Positions 32,274 through 40,975 of a stretch of 64,000 bases of DNA are shown piece by piece; the stretch's first letter is position 1; each line of letters opens with the position of its first letter. Both the position numbers and the translations under genes were made by a program. The notes under the pieces are model-generated. The model was not told the origin of the DNA. It was given only the letters and a program-made list of their open reading frames with translations, and ran no database searches. This stretch comes from Lentzea pudingi (GTDB lineage: Bacteria; Actinomycetota; Actinomycetes; Mycobacteriales; Pseudonocardiaceae). The DNA is taken from contig NZ_BMNC01000011.1 of assembly GCF_014646255.1 (NCBI RefSeq), positions 151,931 through 215,930 of the forward strand, in the 5' to 3' direction.

Positions 32274-33278
32274 ATGGCATCCCGGCAGGCGAGCGACTTC
32301 GCCCAGTTGGCCGCCGAGATCAAGCAGGCTGGCCTGCTTGCCCGGCGGCGCGGTTACTACTTCACCCGGATCGGCGTGAACCTCGTGGTCTACGCCGCGG
32401 CCTGGGTGGCGTTCGCGCTGCTGGGCGACTCGTGGTGGCAGCTCGCGGTGGCGGTCGTCCTGGCCGCGATGAGCACGCAGCTCGCGTTCATCGGGCACGA
32501 CGCCGGTCACAAGCAGATCTTCGCCTCGAGGAGGTGGAACGAGATCACCGGCTACGTCCACAGCGGCCTGGTCGGTGTGAGCTACGACTGGTGGGTCGGC
32601 AAGCACAACCGCCACCACGCCAACCCGAACCACGAGGACGAGGACCCGGACGTCGACATCTCGGTGCTGGCGTTCACCCAGCGGCAGGGAGTCGCCAAGC
32701 GCGGCGCGCTGCGGTGGATCGCCTCACGTCAGGCGGTGTTGTTCTTCCCGTTGCTGCTGCTCGAAGGCTTCGCACTGCACTGGCACTCGATCAAGTACTC
32801 CGGCCGCGAGCGGACCGTGATGATCGCGAACGTCGTGGTGTACCTCGCGATCGTCTTCTGGGTGCTCTCACCCGTGTACGCGATCACGTTCATCCTGGTC
32901 CACCAGGCCCTGTGGGGCTTCTACATGGGCTGTTCGTTCGCCCCCAACCACAAGGGCATGCCGGTGCTGTCGGCCGGGCACACCCTCGACTTCCTGCGCA
33001 AGCAGGTGCTGACCTCCCGCAACATCCGGGGCGGCTGGTTCACCGACATCCTGCTCGGCGGGCTGAACTACCAGATCGAGCACCACCTGTTCCCGAGCAT
33101 GCCGCGGCCGAACCTGAAGCACGCGCAGTCCATCGTCCGGAACTTCTGCGAGCAGCGCGGGATCTCGTACGCGCAATGCGGGCTGTTCCGCTCGTACGGC
33201 TACGTGCTGGAGCACCTGCACGAGGTCGCCACCTCGTTGTCCGAAACTGGACAGAGGTCCGCCAAAACGCTCGCCTGA
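32274..33278 (+). CDS. Membrane fatty acid desaturase
   Basis: 334 residues from ATG 32274-32276 (MASRQASDFAQLAAEIKQAG); a GTG at 32187 would add 29 residues of poor character. The three histidine boxes of acyl-lipid/acyl-CoA front-end desaturases are clear: HDAGH (about 80), HNRHH (about 115) and QIEHH (about 265). Four to six membrane helices flank them. It inserts a double bond into membrane fatty acyl chains using O2 and an electron donor; no ferredoxin gene is adjacent. It is divergent from the hydroxylase operon across about 200 bases. Confidence 0.9.
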   Translation: MASRQASDFAQLAAEIKQAGLLARRRGYYFTRIGVNLVVYAAAWVAFALLGDSWWQLAVAVVLAAMSTQLAFIGHDAGHKQIFASRRWNEITGYVHSGLVGVSYDWWVGKHNRHHANPNHEDEDPDVDISVLAFTQRQGVAKRGALRWIASRQAVLFFPLLLLEGFALHWHSIKYSGRERTVMIANVVVYLAIVFWVLSPVYAITFILVHQALWGFYMGCSFAPNHKGMPVLSAGHTLDFLRKQVLTSRNIRGGWFTDILLGGLNYQIEHHLFPSMPRPNLKHAQSIVRNFCEQRGISYAQCGLFRSYGYVLEHLHEVATSLSETGQRSAKTLA

Positions 33279-33329
33279 CCCGCGCGGCGCTGATTTCCTC
33301 GGTTCGAGAGTCCGAACTGGGGAGTTCAC

Positions 33330-35186
33330 ATGCGCAAAAGGCTATTTGGCGTGCTCACAGCAGGTGTCGCACTGGCTCTGGTCGCCGGCGGACAGTCGGC
33401 GGCCGAGCCCGCGGCAGGGCTGATCCAGCCCGATCCGATGCTCGCTTTCCTGCCCGCGGAGGCACAGGTCGACTGGGCGGCGGTGCACCGCGGCCGGGAG
33501 GCCCGCAAGCAGAACCGGGAGCAGGCCCGCGTGGCCGCGAAGAGCGCCGGCCAGCCGTTGGCGTACACCGAGAAGGAGACCGGGCAGGGCGCCAACGACG
33601 CGCCCTCGAAGGCCGAGCACGTGGCCGGGTTCGGGACCGGCAGGGGCAAGAACCCGAAGCTCACGCTCACCGGCGACCTCGCGGGTGATCCCACGATCCC
33701 CGTGGTGCCGCCGTCCGCCGAGATGAACGACGCCATCCCGCACGCGAGCGCCCTCGGCACGTCCGTGCGGACCAGCGGGACGATCGGGGACGGCCCGTAC
33801 GGCAGCGGCGGCGACGGCAGCGGCGACCACGACTTCTACCGGCTCACCGGCGGCTCGGAAGGCAAGTACGTCGTCGTCACGACGGACACCCCGGCGGGCG
33901 ACCTCGACACGCTGCTCGCCGCGTTCGACTCGACCGGGTCGCTCCTGGGACAGCACGACAACCTCGCGGGCACCACCGACAGCAGGCTGCAGGTCTTCCT
34001 GCCCGCGGGTCAGGACGTGTACGTCATGGTCGCCGCGGCCGGGCCAGGTGGCATCCCGGCCGACCCGCTGAAGCCGGGCACCGGCAAGCGCGTCCTGACC
34101 GAGGGCGACTACGACCTGACCGTCTCTTCCGGCAGCAACGACAAGGACCACTTCTCCGTCGACCTCAAGGCCGGTGACGTGCTCGGCGCGTCGGCGGCGG
34201 GCAAGGCGACCAGGGTGGTCGTCCACGACCCGGCCGGACGGGAGGTCTTCGGTTCGTCGCAGGACTTCAGCTTCCTGTACGCCGAGAACTCCCCGATGCC
34301 CGCCGGTGGCAACGCCGTCGCGGACTTCGTGGCCCCGAAGGACGGCCGCTACACCGTGGGCGCCGAGAACGGTGACGGCCGCTACGACGTCACGGTCGAG
34401 GCCTACCGTCCCGGCTCCGAGCTCAACCAGCGGCCCGAGGTGCTGACGATCTTCCTCGACTTCGACGGCGCCCGCGTCAACACCCGGATCTTCAGCTCCG
34501 ATCCCAGTGCGGGCAACAAGGACCTCTCGCCGTTGAAGAAGTTCCTGCCGGGCTGGGGTCTCTCCGCCGCCGACGAGAACGCCGTGATCGACGGCGTCGT
34601 CGCGACCACGCGCGAGAACATCGAGAAGGACCTCGCCGCGAAGGGCACCAACAAGCGGTTCGCCGTGCGGATCCTCAACAGCCGCGACCACGCCGACCCG
34701 TGGGGCCAGAAGAACGTCAGCCGGGTGGTCATCGGCGGCTCGATCGCCGAGGCCGGCATCCAGACCGTCGGCATCGCGCAGTCGATCGACGCGGGCAACT
34801 TCGGCAAGGAGGAGACCTCACTGGTGCTGCTCGACATCCTCAGCGCTCCCGCGGCCCAGACGGGCACGTCGCTGAACCGCTACATCACCCCGGCCAGTGA
34901 CAGGATCGCGTTCATCGGCCGGGCGATCGGCAACATCACCGCGCACGAGGCCGGGCACATGTCGGGCAGCTGGCACCAGGACCAGTTCAACGCGCTCGAC
35001 GCCATCATGGACCAGGGCGGCAACCCGAAGGGCATGTTCGGCGTGGGCCCGGACGCCGTCGGTGGCACCGCGGACGACGTCGACGTCGACTTCCACGAGG
35101 ACGTCCTCAACCCCAACGAGGGTTTCACCGGGATCGAGGACTCCCTCAACCGCACCGCCTGGGCGTACGTCCGAGGCGCCAACTGA
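33330..35186 (+). CDS. Secreted protein with pre-peptidase-type domains and a metzincin-like zinc motif
   Basis: 618 residues. The signal peptide is MRKRLFGVLTAGVALALVAG, and GGGGAG-type GGGGAG-like SD is replaced by GGGGAG-poor GGGGAGT context (GGGGAGTTCAC before the ATG). Residues about 140-260 look like a PPC (pre-peptidase C-terminal) beta domain (DHDFYRLTGG, LDTLLAAFDSTGSLLGQHDN), with a second related domain at about 270-365. The C-terminal part (about 370-610) begins VLTIFLDFDGARVN and contains HEAGHMSGSWH at about residue 535, an exact HExxHxxGxxH metzincin pattern (three His zinc ligands, catalytic Glu), followed by AIMDQGG as a possible Met-turn. I predict an extracellular metallopeptidase of an unusual group. 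Confidence 0.75.
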   Translation: MRKRLFGVLTAGVALALVAGGQSAAEPAAGLIQPDPMLAFLPAEAQVDWAAVHRGREARKQNREQARVAAKSAGQPLAYTEKETGQGANDAPSKAEHVAGFGTGRGKNPKLTLTGDLAGDPTIPVVPPSAEMNDAIPHASALGTSVRTSGTIGDGPYGSGGDGSGDHDFYRLTGGSEGKYVVVTTDTPAGDLDTLLAAFDSTGSLLGQHDNLAGTTDSRLQVFLPAGQDVYVMVAAAGPGGIPADPLKPGTGKRVLTEGDYDLTVSSGSNDKDHFSVDLKAGDVLGASAAGKATRVVVHDPAGREVFGSSQDFSFLYAENSPMPAGGNAVADFVAPKDGRYTVGAENGDGRYDVTVEAYRPGSELNQRPEVLTIFLDFDGARVNTRIFSSDPSAGNKDLSPLKKFLPGWGLSAADENAVIDGVVATTRENIEKDLAAKGTNKRFAVRILNSRDHADPWGQKNVSRVVIGGSIAEAGIQTVGIAQSIDAGNFGKEETSLVLLDILSAPAAQTGTSLNRYITPASDRIAFIGRAIGNITAHEAGHMSGSWHQDQFNALDAIMDQGGNPKGMFGVGPDAVGGTADDVDVDFHEDVLNPNEGFTGIEDSLNRTAWAYVRGAN

Positions 35187-35237
35187 CGGTCCGATTCCCG
35201 CCAGAATCCCCGGAGCGGTTCCAGCAGACTGGACGGC

Positions 35238-35939
35238 ATGGGATCACTTGCGGGAAAAGCGGCTCTCGTCACCGGCGGGAGCCGCGGCATCGGTGCCGCG
35301 GTCGCCGAGAAGCTCACCGCTCTCGGCGCCCGCGTCGCCGTCACGTACCAGAACACCAAGCCGGACAACGTTTTCGCCATCCAGGCCGACAGCGCCGACC
35401 CGGACGCCGTGGTGGCCGCGGTCGAGGAGACCGCGGTCCACTTCGGACGGCTCGACGTGCTGGTGAACAACGCCGCGGTCTTCCAGGTCGGCCCCCTGGA
35501 GGAACTCGGCCGTGAAGAGTTCGACCACACGATGGCCGTGAACGTGCGGGCGCCGTTCCTCGCGGCCCGAGCGGCCGCACGGCACATGCACGACGGTGGT
35601 CGAATCATCAGCATCGGCAGCAATGTCGCCGTGTACGCGCCGTTTCCGGGCTTCGCGTTGTACTCGGCGAGCAAGACCGCGCTGATCGGGATGACGAAAG
35701 GACTCGCGCGCGAGCTGGGTCCGTTGGGCATCACGGCGAACGTGGTGAACCCGGGGCCTACGGACACCGACATGAACCCGGCCGACGGGCCGTTGTCGGA
35801 CACGATTCGCGGACTGACCGCGCTGGGGCGCTACGGGCATCCGGCGGAGATCGCCGAGCTGGTCGCGGCTCTGGCCGGCGAGGCCGGTGCGTACGTCACC
35901 GGTGCCAGCATCAACGTCGACGGCGGTTTCACCGCCTGA
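35238..35939 (+). CDS. Short-chain dehydrogenase/reductase (classical SDR)
   Basis: 233 residues. The NAD(P)-binding TGGSRGIG motif is at about residue 12, LDVLVNNAAVF is the NNAG motif, and the catalytic Ser-Tyr-Lys lie in ISIGSNVAVYAPFPGFALYS (Ser about 127) with YSASK (about 145). NPGPTDTDMNP and the C-terminal GASINVDGGF are standard. It is close to 3-oxoacyl-ACP-reductase-like oxidoreductases of unknown substrate. It ends three bases before the convergent P450 stop. Confidence 0.9.
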   Translation: MGSLAGKAALVTGGSRGIGAAVAEKLTALGARVAVTYQNTKPDNVFAIQADSADPDAVVAAVEETAVHFGRLDVLVNNAAVFQVGPLEELGREEFDHTMAVNVRAPFLAARAAARHMHDGGRIISIGSNVAVYAPFPGFALYSASKTALIGMTKGLARELGPLGITANVVNPGPTDTDMNPADGPLSDTIRGLTALGRYGHPAEIAELVAALAGEAGAYVTGASINVDGGFTA

Positions 35940-35942
35940 CGA

Positions 35943-37139
35943 CTACGCCCAGGTGACGGGCAGGGCGTGGACGCCGTAGATGTTCATGTCGGTCCTGAGC
36001 TTCACTTCCCTTGCCGGAACGGCTAGTTCCAGCGAGGGGAAGCGGCGCAGCAGTCCCTCGAACCCGGCGCGCATCTCGATGCGGGCCAGCTGCTGACCGA
36101 GGCACTGGTGCACGCCGTGCCCGAACGCCAGGTGGCCACGAGCGTTGCGGTGCACGTCGAGCGAGTCGGCGTGCTCGTAACGCTCCGGGTCGTGGTTGCC
36201 CGCCAGCAGCGACAACACGACCATCGAACCCTCGCGGATCGTCTCCCCGAAGAACTCGACGTCCTCCGCGGCGTACCGGAAGAAGATGTCGGCGACGGCC
36301 AGGTAGCGCAGCAGTTCCTCGACGGCATCGGGGATCAGCTCCGGGTTCGCGCGCAGGGCTTCGAGCTGGTCCGGGTGCTCCAGCAACGCGAAAGTGCCCA
36401 GCGCCAGCATGTTCGCGGTCGTCTCGTGGCCCGCGAGCAGCAGGAGGAACGCGATTCCGACGAGTTCCTCGATGCTGAGGTCCTCGTCCCCGGCCAGGTC
36501 GGACAGCAGGTCGTCGCCCGGTTCGGCGCGCTTGGCGACGACCAGTTCACCCAGGTAGCCGGTGATCGCCATGTACGCGGCCATCTTGTCCTCCAGGTTC
36601 ACCTGCCGTTCCATGAACTTGGAGGAGTTGTGCTGGAACGTGTCCCTGTCCGCGTACGGCACGCCGAGGATCTCGCAGATCACCAGTGACGGCACCGGAA
36701 GCGCGAACTCCCGGACGAGGTCGACCGGCGGGGTGAGCTTCGCCAGCGCGTCCAGCTGCCGCTCGGTGATCTCGACGATGCCCTCTTCGAGAGCCTTCAT
36801 CCGCTTGACCGTGAACGCCCCGGTGAGCTTGCGGCGCAACCGGGTGTGGTCCGGCGGGTCCATGCTGATGAACAGGCCAGGGGTCTGGGGGACCGGCTCG
36901 GTCATCTCCGGCATGCCCGGCGTCGGGAAAGGCACGTGGATGATGCCGAGGTCCTGCCGGCTGCTGAACCTGGTGTCCGCCAACGCCTGCCGAACCGCTT
37001 CGTACCCGGTGACCAGCCACCCCTCGTGGCCGTCGGGGAAGAGCATCGGGCTGACCGGGCGGGTCGCGCGTACCCTGGTGATCTCACCGGGCGGGTCGAA
37101 CGGCGTGACGTCGCGTTCCATGGGTAAGCCGTGCAGCAT
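35943..37139 (-). CDS. Cytochrome P450 (CYP105-like)
   Basis: 398 residues; ATG 37137-37139 has AAGGAG 10 bases upstream. Signature elements in order: the I-helix LLLLAGHETTANML (about 240, acid-alcohol pair ET), the K-helix EELLRYL (ExxR), and the heme loop FGHGVHQCLG (about 340-349, cysteine ligand). The N-terminal region GWLVTGYEAVRQALADTRFS is that of soluble bacterial class I P450s. It lies 14 bases downstream of the ABC permease gene and is the last gene of a five-gene operon. No ferredoxin gene is adjacent. The substrate is unknown. Confidence 0.92.
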   Translation of the reverse strand: MLHGLPMERDVTPFDPPGEITRVRATRPVSPMLFPDGHEGWLVTGYEAVRQALADTRFSSRQDLGIIHVPFPTPGMPEMTEPVPQTPGLFISMDPPDHTRLRRKLTGAFTVKRMKALEEGIVEITERQLDALAKLTPPVDLVREFALPVPSLVICEILGVPYADRDTFQHNSSKFMERQVNLEDKMAAYMAITGYLGELVVAKRAEPGDDLLSDLAGDEDLSIEELVGIAFLLLLAGHETTANMLALGTFALLEHPDQLEALRANPELIPDAVEELLRYLAVADIFFRYAAEDVEFFGETIREGSMVVLSLLAGNHDPERYEHADSLDVHRNARGHLAFGHGVHQCLGQQLARIEMRAGFEGLLRRFPSLELAVPAREVKLRTDMNIYGVHALPVTWA

Positions 37140-37153
37140 GATCGATATCTCCT

Positions 37154-37936
37154 TCAGCGGGTTGATTCGCGGTTGAAGAGCTTCTTGGACCAGAGGTAGC
37201 CGCCGAACCCGATGACGGCGCACCAGGCGAAGGCGATGTAGCCGCTGTTGCCGATCGACGTGCCCATCAGCAAACCACGCAGGGCGTCGATGAACGGGGT
37301 GAACGGCTGGTATTCGGCGAACCAGCGCAACACGGTCGGCATCGAGTCGGTGGGCACGAAACCGTTGCCGAAGAACGGGAGCAAGATCAGCGGCAGGCCG
37401 ACGTTGCTCGACGACTCGACGGACTTGCTGGCGAGGCCCAGTGCGGCGGAGAGCCAGATCATCGCGAACGACATGGCCACCAGCAGACCGGCCAGCGCGA
37501 GCCAGTCGAGTGCGCTCGCCTGCGGCCGGAACCCGATCGCGACGGCGACACCGAAGACGACCGACATGGCGAGGACGGTCTGGACCAGGCTGCCGACGAC
37601 GTGTCCGGTGAGGACGGACACCCGTGCGATCGCCATGGTGCGGAACCGGTCGACGATGCCCTCGGTCATGTCCATCGCGATGGAGATGCTCGTGCCCTGC
37701 ACCGCGGCGGTGATCGACATCAGGATGATCGTCGGCGTCACGTAGTTGAGGTACTCGGCTCTGCCGCCGCTCGGGCCGCCCAGGCCGGCGCCGAGGGTGC
37801 CGCCGAAGACGTAGACGAACAGCAGCAGGAAGACGACCGGCATGATCAGGAGCTGGAACGTCAGCGAGGGGTAGCGGATCATCCGCTTGAGGTTGCGGCG
37901 CACCATCGTCGCCGAGTCGGTCAGTGCGTACGTCAT
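37154..37936 (-). CDS. ABC-2 type transporter permease (DrrB-like)
   Basis: 260 residues with six predicted membrane helices. It begins MTYALTDSATMVRRNLKRMI, followed by the LTFQLLIMPVVFLLLFVYVF helix. The conserved ABC-2 motif region lies in RFRTMAIARVSVLTGHVVGS. It overlaps the ATPase gene upstream by four bases. The partner ATPase is of DrrA type, so the pair probably exports a hydrophobic molecule or drug; the co-transcribed P450 and DUF4097 protein give no substrate. Confidence 0.9.
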   Translation of the reverse strand: MTYALTDSATMVRRNLKRMIRYPSLTFQLLIMPVVFLLLFVYVFGGTLGAGLGGPSGGRAEYLNYVTPTIILMSITAAVQGTSISIAMDMTEGIVDRFRTMAIARVSVLTGHVVGSLVQTVLAMSVVFGVAVAIGFRPQASALDWLALAGLLVAMSFAMIWLSAALGLASKSVESSSNVGLPLILLPFFGNGFVPTDSMPTVLRWFAEYQPFTPFIDALRGLLMGTSIGNSGYIAFAWCAVIGFGGYLWSKKLFNRESTR

Positions 37937-38883
37937 GACAGGGTCACTTCCTTCTGGGTCGCCTTCTCGGGGTTGCCGGTGAGGGCGAGGAAGACGTCGT
38001 CGAGGTCGGGCGTGTGCGTGCTGAGCGACTCGACGGCGACGGCGTTCTCGTCGAGCCGGTCGAGCAGTGCCTTGAGCGAGCGGACGCTGCCGTCGCTCGG
38101 CACCCGCAGGGCGAGCGCGTCACCGTCGCGCGAGGCCTCGCCGATGATCCGCGTGGCGGACTCCAGGTCGCGCAGCTCGGTGAACTGCAACAGGACGTGA
38201 CCACCGGGCATGCGGCGCTTGAGCTCGTCCGCGGTGCCCTCGGCGACGATCCTCCCGTGGTCCAGCACCGCGATCCGGTCGGCGAGCTCGTCGGCCTCCT
38301 CGAGGTACTGGGTCGTCAGGAAGATCGTGACGCCGCTCGCCACCAGCTCCCGCACGATCTGCCACATGGTGCGGCGGCTGCGCGGGTCGAGTCCGGTGGT
38401 CGGCTCGTCCAGGAAGATCACCTGCGGCGACCCGACCAGCGTCATCGCGAGGTCGAGCCGGCGCCGCATGCCGCCGGAGTAGGTCGACGCGGACTTGTCG
38501 GCCGCGTCCACCAGGTCGAACTGCTCCAGCAACTGCTCGACCTTGCGCCTGCCGTCGGCCTTGCCGAGGTGGTGCAGGTCGGCCATGAGCTTCAGGTTCT
38601 CGCGGCCCGTCATCAGGTTGTCGACGGCGGAGAACTGGCCGGTGACACCGATCGCGGCGCGGACGGCGTCGGGGTCGCCCGCCACGTCGTGACCGGCGAC
38701 GGACGCGCTGCCGCCGTCCGCCCGGATCAGCGTGGACAGGATCTTCACGGTGGTGGTCTTGCCGGCGCCGTTCGCGCCGAGCAACGAGAAGACGGTGCCG
38801 CGCTGGACGTTCAGGTCGACGCCTTTGAGCACCTCGTTGTCGCCGTACGAGCGGCGCAGGCCGGTTGCCTTGATCGCGTTCAT
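37933..38883 (-). CDS. ABC transporter ATP-binding protein (DrrA-like)
   Basis: 316 residues. Walker A GANGAGKTT (about 37), Q-loop VTGQFSAVDNLMTG, signature YSGGMRRRLDLAM (about 138), Walker B VIFLDEPTTGLDPRSR and the H-loop TTQYLEEADELADR are all present. The C-terminal ~80 residues, with SLSTHTPDLDDVFLALTG, form the DrrA-type C-terminal domain. It energises the adjacent permease. It starts ten bases after the stop of the DUF4097 gene. Confidence 0.93.
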   Translation of the reverse strand: MNAIKATGLRRSYGDNEVLKGVDLNVQRGTVFSLLGANGAGKTTTVKILSTLIRADGGSASVAGHDVAGDPDAVRAAIGVTGQFSAVDNLMTGRENLKLMADLHHLGKADGRRKVEQLLEQFDLVDAADKSASTYSGGMRRRLDLAMTLVGSPQVIFLDEPTTGLDPRSRRTMWQIVRELVASGVTIFLTTQYLEEADELADRIAVLDHGRIVAEGTADELKRRMPGGHVLLQFTELRDLESATRIIGEASRDGDALALRVPSDGSVRSLKALLDRLDENAVAVESLSTHTPDLDDVFLALTGNPEKATQKEVTLS

Positions 38884-38893
38884 GGATTTCCCC

Positions 38894-39736
38894 TCAGCTG
38901 CGGCGAACGGAGATGTCGCCGAAGGACGTGTGGGCGGTGACCTTGACGGTCTGCGCGGAGTTGCCGGGGCCGTCGCTCACGTCGAGCGTGTTGCTGACGC
39001 GGCCGAACGAGGTCTTGGCGTCGATCCACGCGGCGGTGCCCTGGGCGATCCCGACCTCGATGCCGCCCATGGCGGTGTTCAGCGTGACGGTGTCGCTGAC
39101 GACCTCGGCGACCTCGATGGAGCCCATCGCGGTCCTGGCCTCCACCAGTGCCCCGGCGCGTTCGACGTTGATGTCGCCGTTGGCCGAACGGGCCCGCAGC
39201 TCGCCCTCGACCGTGCCGACGTCGATGTGGCCGTTGGAGTTCTTGACAACCAGCGCGCCGTCGACCCTGCCGACGCGGATGTGCCCGCTGCCGGTCTTGA
39301 CCTCGGCGTTGCCCGTGACCGTGCCGATCTTGACCTGCCCGGCGCCGGTGTCGGCCTTCAGCCGGCCGGTGCGGTCGAGGTGGATGTTGCCCGCGGACAG
39401 GTCGGCCTCGGTCTCGCCGAGCACCCCGGTGGTGCGGATGCTGCCCGCCGTCACGTCGACGTCCACTTTGGACCCGGTGGGCAGCTCGATCACGATGTCG
39501 ACCGACCTGGTCTTCTTGGAGAAGTCGAACGTCCGCTTCGGCCCGCGCACGATCAGCGTGCCGTCGGCGTAGTCGACCCTGGTCTTCTGCGCGGCCTCGA
39601 CGTCCGAGGAGTCGGACGAGTCCGAGGGCCGCAGGTCGACCGCGGTGGTGGTGCGGTCGGTCGCGACGATCTGGACGTGGCCCGCGTAGACGTCGAGCAG
39701 TACGGAAATCGGATCCGGCGTGTCGTAAGAAGGCAT
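38894..39736 (-). CDS. DUF4097-family beta-strand repeat protein
   Basis: 280 residues from ATG 39734-39736. The body is a beta-helix-like series of short repeats (VDVDVTAGSIRTTG, ADLSAGNIHLDRTG, VKTGSGHIRVGRV, VKNSNGHIDVGTVEG, ARSANGDINVERAG, TAMGSIEVAEV, TSFGDISVRRS), each with the G-x-I pattern of DUF4097/adhesin-like proteins. No signal peptide, so it is probably cytoplasmic. DUF4097 proteins are frequently encoded with an RHH regulator and ABC transporters in actinomycetes; their function is unproven. Co-transcribed with both here. Confidence 0.85.
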   Translation of the reverse strand: MPSYDTPDPISVLLDVYAGHVQIVATDRTTTAVDLRPSDSSDSSDVEAAQKTRVDYADGTLIVRGPKRTFDFSKKTRSVDIVIELPTGSKVDVDVTAGSIRTTGVLGETEADLSAGNIHLDRTGRLKADTGAGQVKIGTVTGNAEVKTGSGHIRVGRVDGALVVKNSNGHIDVGTVEGELRARSANGDINVERAGALVEARTAMGSIEVAEVVSDTVTLNTAMGGIEVGIAQGTAAWIDAKTSFGRVSNTLDVSDGPGNSAQTVKVTAHTSFGDISVRRS

Positions 39737-39804
39737 GGCTGTCCCCTCAGAAGGTGTCGGTGGAACATCCCCGCAGGTCGGGGCGATGTGATGCCGGACG
39801 GGTG

Positions 39805-40317
39805 TTAGCGGACCCAGCCGATGAGACGCTGCGAGCCCGTGAGGCTGTTGGCGATCGATTCCTCGATGGTTTCGCGCTTCGGGCTCAGCTGGGCGGACGC
39901 GGCACGCACGAGCCACGCGTTGACCGAGCGGCCCTCCTTGGCTGCGGCCTCGTCGATCGCCGCCTTGAGCGGTTCGGGCAGGCGGACGTTGATGCGCACG
40001 GTGGTGCCGTCGTCGAAGCCGGCCGTCACGTCCTCGGCGGGAGTGGGCTCCGGCGCGACCGCGGCCGGCTCGGGTGCCCGGCGTGTCACGACGAACTTCG
40101 GGTCACGGCCCCGCAGCAGTACCTGCACCGAGTCCGGTGCCAGGTCCGCGGTGATCTCGTCGGCGGCGGCGGACAACGCTTCGAGCAGTGCCAGCCGGAT
40201 CGCCGACTCCATCGTCACGGTCAACCGCTCGACCAGCGCACTCGCTTCGTCGCCGCCGGTCTCGACGGCGGTCAGCAGCTCGCGACCGAGGGAAGCCACA
40301 TACGGGGTCAGATCCAT
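39805..40317 (-). CDS. Ribbon-helix-helix (HicB/Arc-like) DNA-binding protein
   Basis: 170 residues from ATG 40315-40317. The C-terminal third has the RHH core TTVRINVRLPEPLKAAIDEA followed by AAKEGRSVNAWLVRAASAQL, typical of HicB/CopG-type regulators. The N-terminal helical part (MDLTPYVASLGRELLTAVET) probably mediates assembly. No toxin partner is adjacent, so it is probably a transcriptional autoregulator of the operon rather than an antitoxin. A phased repeat array covers its start and upstream region, an apt target for a cooperative RHH protein. Confidence 0.82.
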   Translation of the reverse strand: MDLTPYVASLGRELLTAVETGGDEASALVERLTVTMESAIRLALLEALSAAADEITADLAPDSVQVLLRGRDPKFVVTRRAPEPAAVAPEPTPAEDVTAGFDDGTTVRINVRLPEPLKAAIDEAAAKEGRSVNAWLVRAASAQLSPKRETIEESIANSLTGSQRLIGWVR

Positions 40318-40387
40318 GGCATCACTATGGCACACGGTGGCACCACCAGCAAGCATTTCTGGCTCAAAGTGGCATCACTTTGGCTCA
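40317..40387. promoter_or_regulatory. Phased TGGC(A/T) repeat array: probable operator of the RHH-DUF4097-ABC-P450 operon
   Basis: TGGCA or TGGCT starts at 40317, 40328, 40338, 40360, 40370 and 40381 on the plus strand, spacing 11, 10, 22, 10 and 11, i.e. one or two helical turns. Within it, AAAGTG-GCAT-CACTTT (40366-40381) is a perfect palindrome, and TGGCATCACT occurs at 40317 and 40370. It overlaps the start codon of the RHH gene and lies between the divergent RHH and sigma-factor genes. Confidence 0.7.
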
Positions 40388-40459
40388 CTGCAGGTCAGAG
40401 GCCTAAATCGGTACGACTCTCAGGTAAACCGAAGGCTGGAGTTCGTCGTCTACCTGATC

Positions 40460-40975
40460 GTGCAACGAGAACTGAGCGCAGACTTCGACCGGTTCGTGCT
40501 GGACCGTTCGACCGCGCTGCTACGCACGGCCGTGCTGCTCGTGGGGGACGTCGGCCACGCCGAGGACATCCTGCAGACGGCGCTGATGCGTCTGGCCACG
40601 CGCTGGAAGTCGGTCCACACGGCACCGGAGGCGTTCACCCGCCAGGTGCTGGTCAACCTGGCCCGCGACCGGTGGCGCCGGTCCCGCAGACGGGTGTCGG
40701 AGCAGGAGTTCACGAACGCCCACCAGGTGTCCGCGGGACGCGATCCCGCCGACACCGTGGTCGACCGCGACGCGCTGCGCCGGGCCTTGGCCAGGTTGCC
40801 GCCACGGCAGCGCGAGGCGGTGGTGTTGCGCTACTTCGCCGGCATGTCCGTGGCGGAGACGGCGGACGCGCTGCGCACGTCGGAAGGGACCGTCAAGGCG
40901 CACACGAGCCGAGCCGTCGCACGGCTGCGCGAGTTGCTCGGAGAACAGATCACGGAGAACGCTCATGGTGTCTGA
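40460..40975 (+). CDS. ECF RNA polymerase sigma factor, SigE family
   Basis: 171 residues from GTG 40460-40462 (VQRELSADFDRFVLDRSTAL). Region 2 in LLRTAVLLVGDVGHAEDILQ and ALMRLATRWKSV, region 4 in LPPRQREAVVLRYFAGMSVA and TADALRTSEGTVKAHTSRAV. The length and pattern match the actinobacterial SigE family. The next gene starts 11 bases inside its end and encodes a single-pass membrane protein that probably restrains it. The GTG has no strong ribosome binding site, so the start is approximate. Confidence 0.88.
   Translation: MQRELSADFDRFVLDRSTALLRTAVLLVGDVGHAEDILQTALMRLATRWKSVHTAPEAFTRQVLVNLARDRWRRSRRRVSEQEFTNAHQVSAGRDPADTVVDRDALRRALARLPPRQREAVVLRYFAGMSVAETADALRTSEGTVKAHTSRAVARLRELLGEQITENAHGV

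Noticed and set aside
32320-32342. AAGCAGGCTGGCCTGCTT inverted repeat resembling the terminator family
   Set aside because: It lies inside the desaturase reading frame (IKQAGLLARR) and has no UUCG/CGAA loop.
33301-33315. GGTTCGAGAGTCC resembling a tRNA T loop
   Set aside because: Spacing is wrong for a T arm and no other tRNA arms are present.
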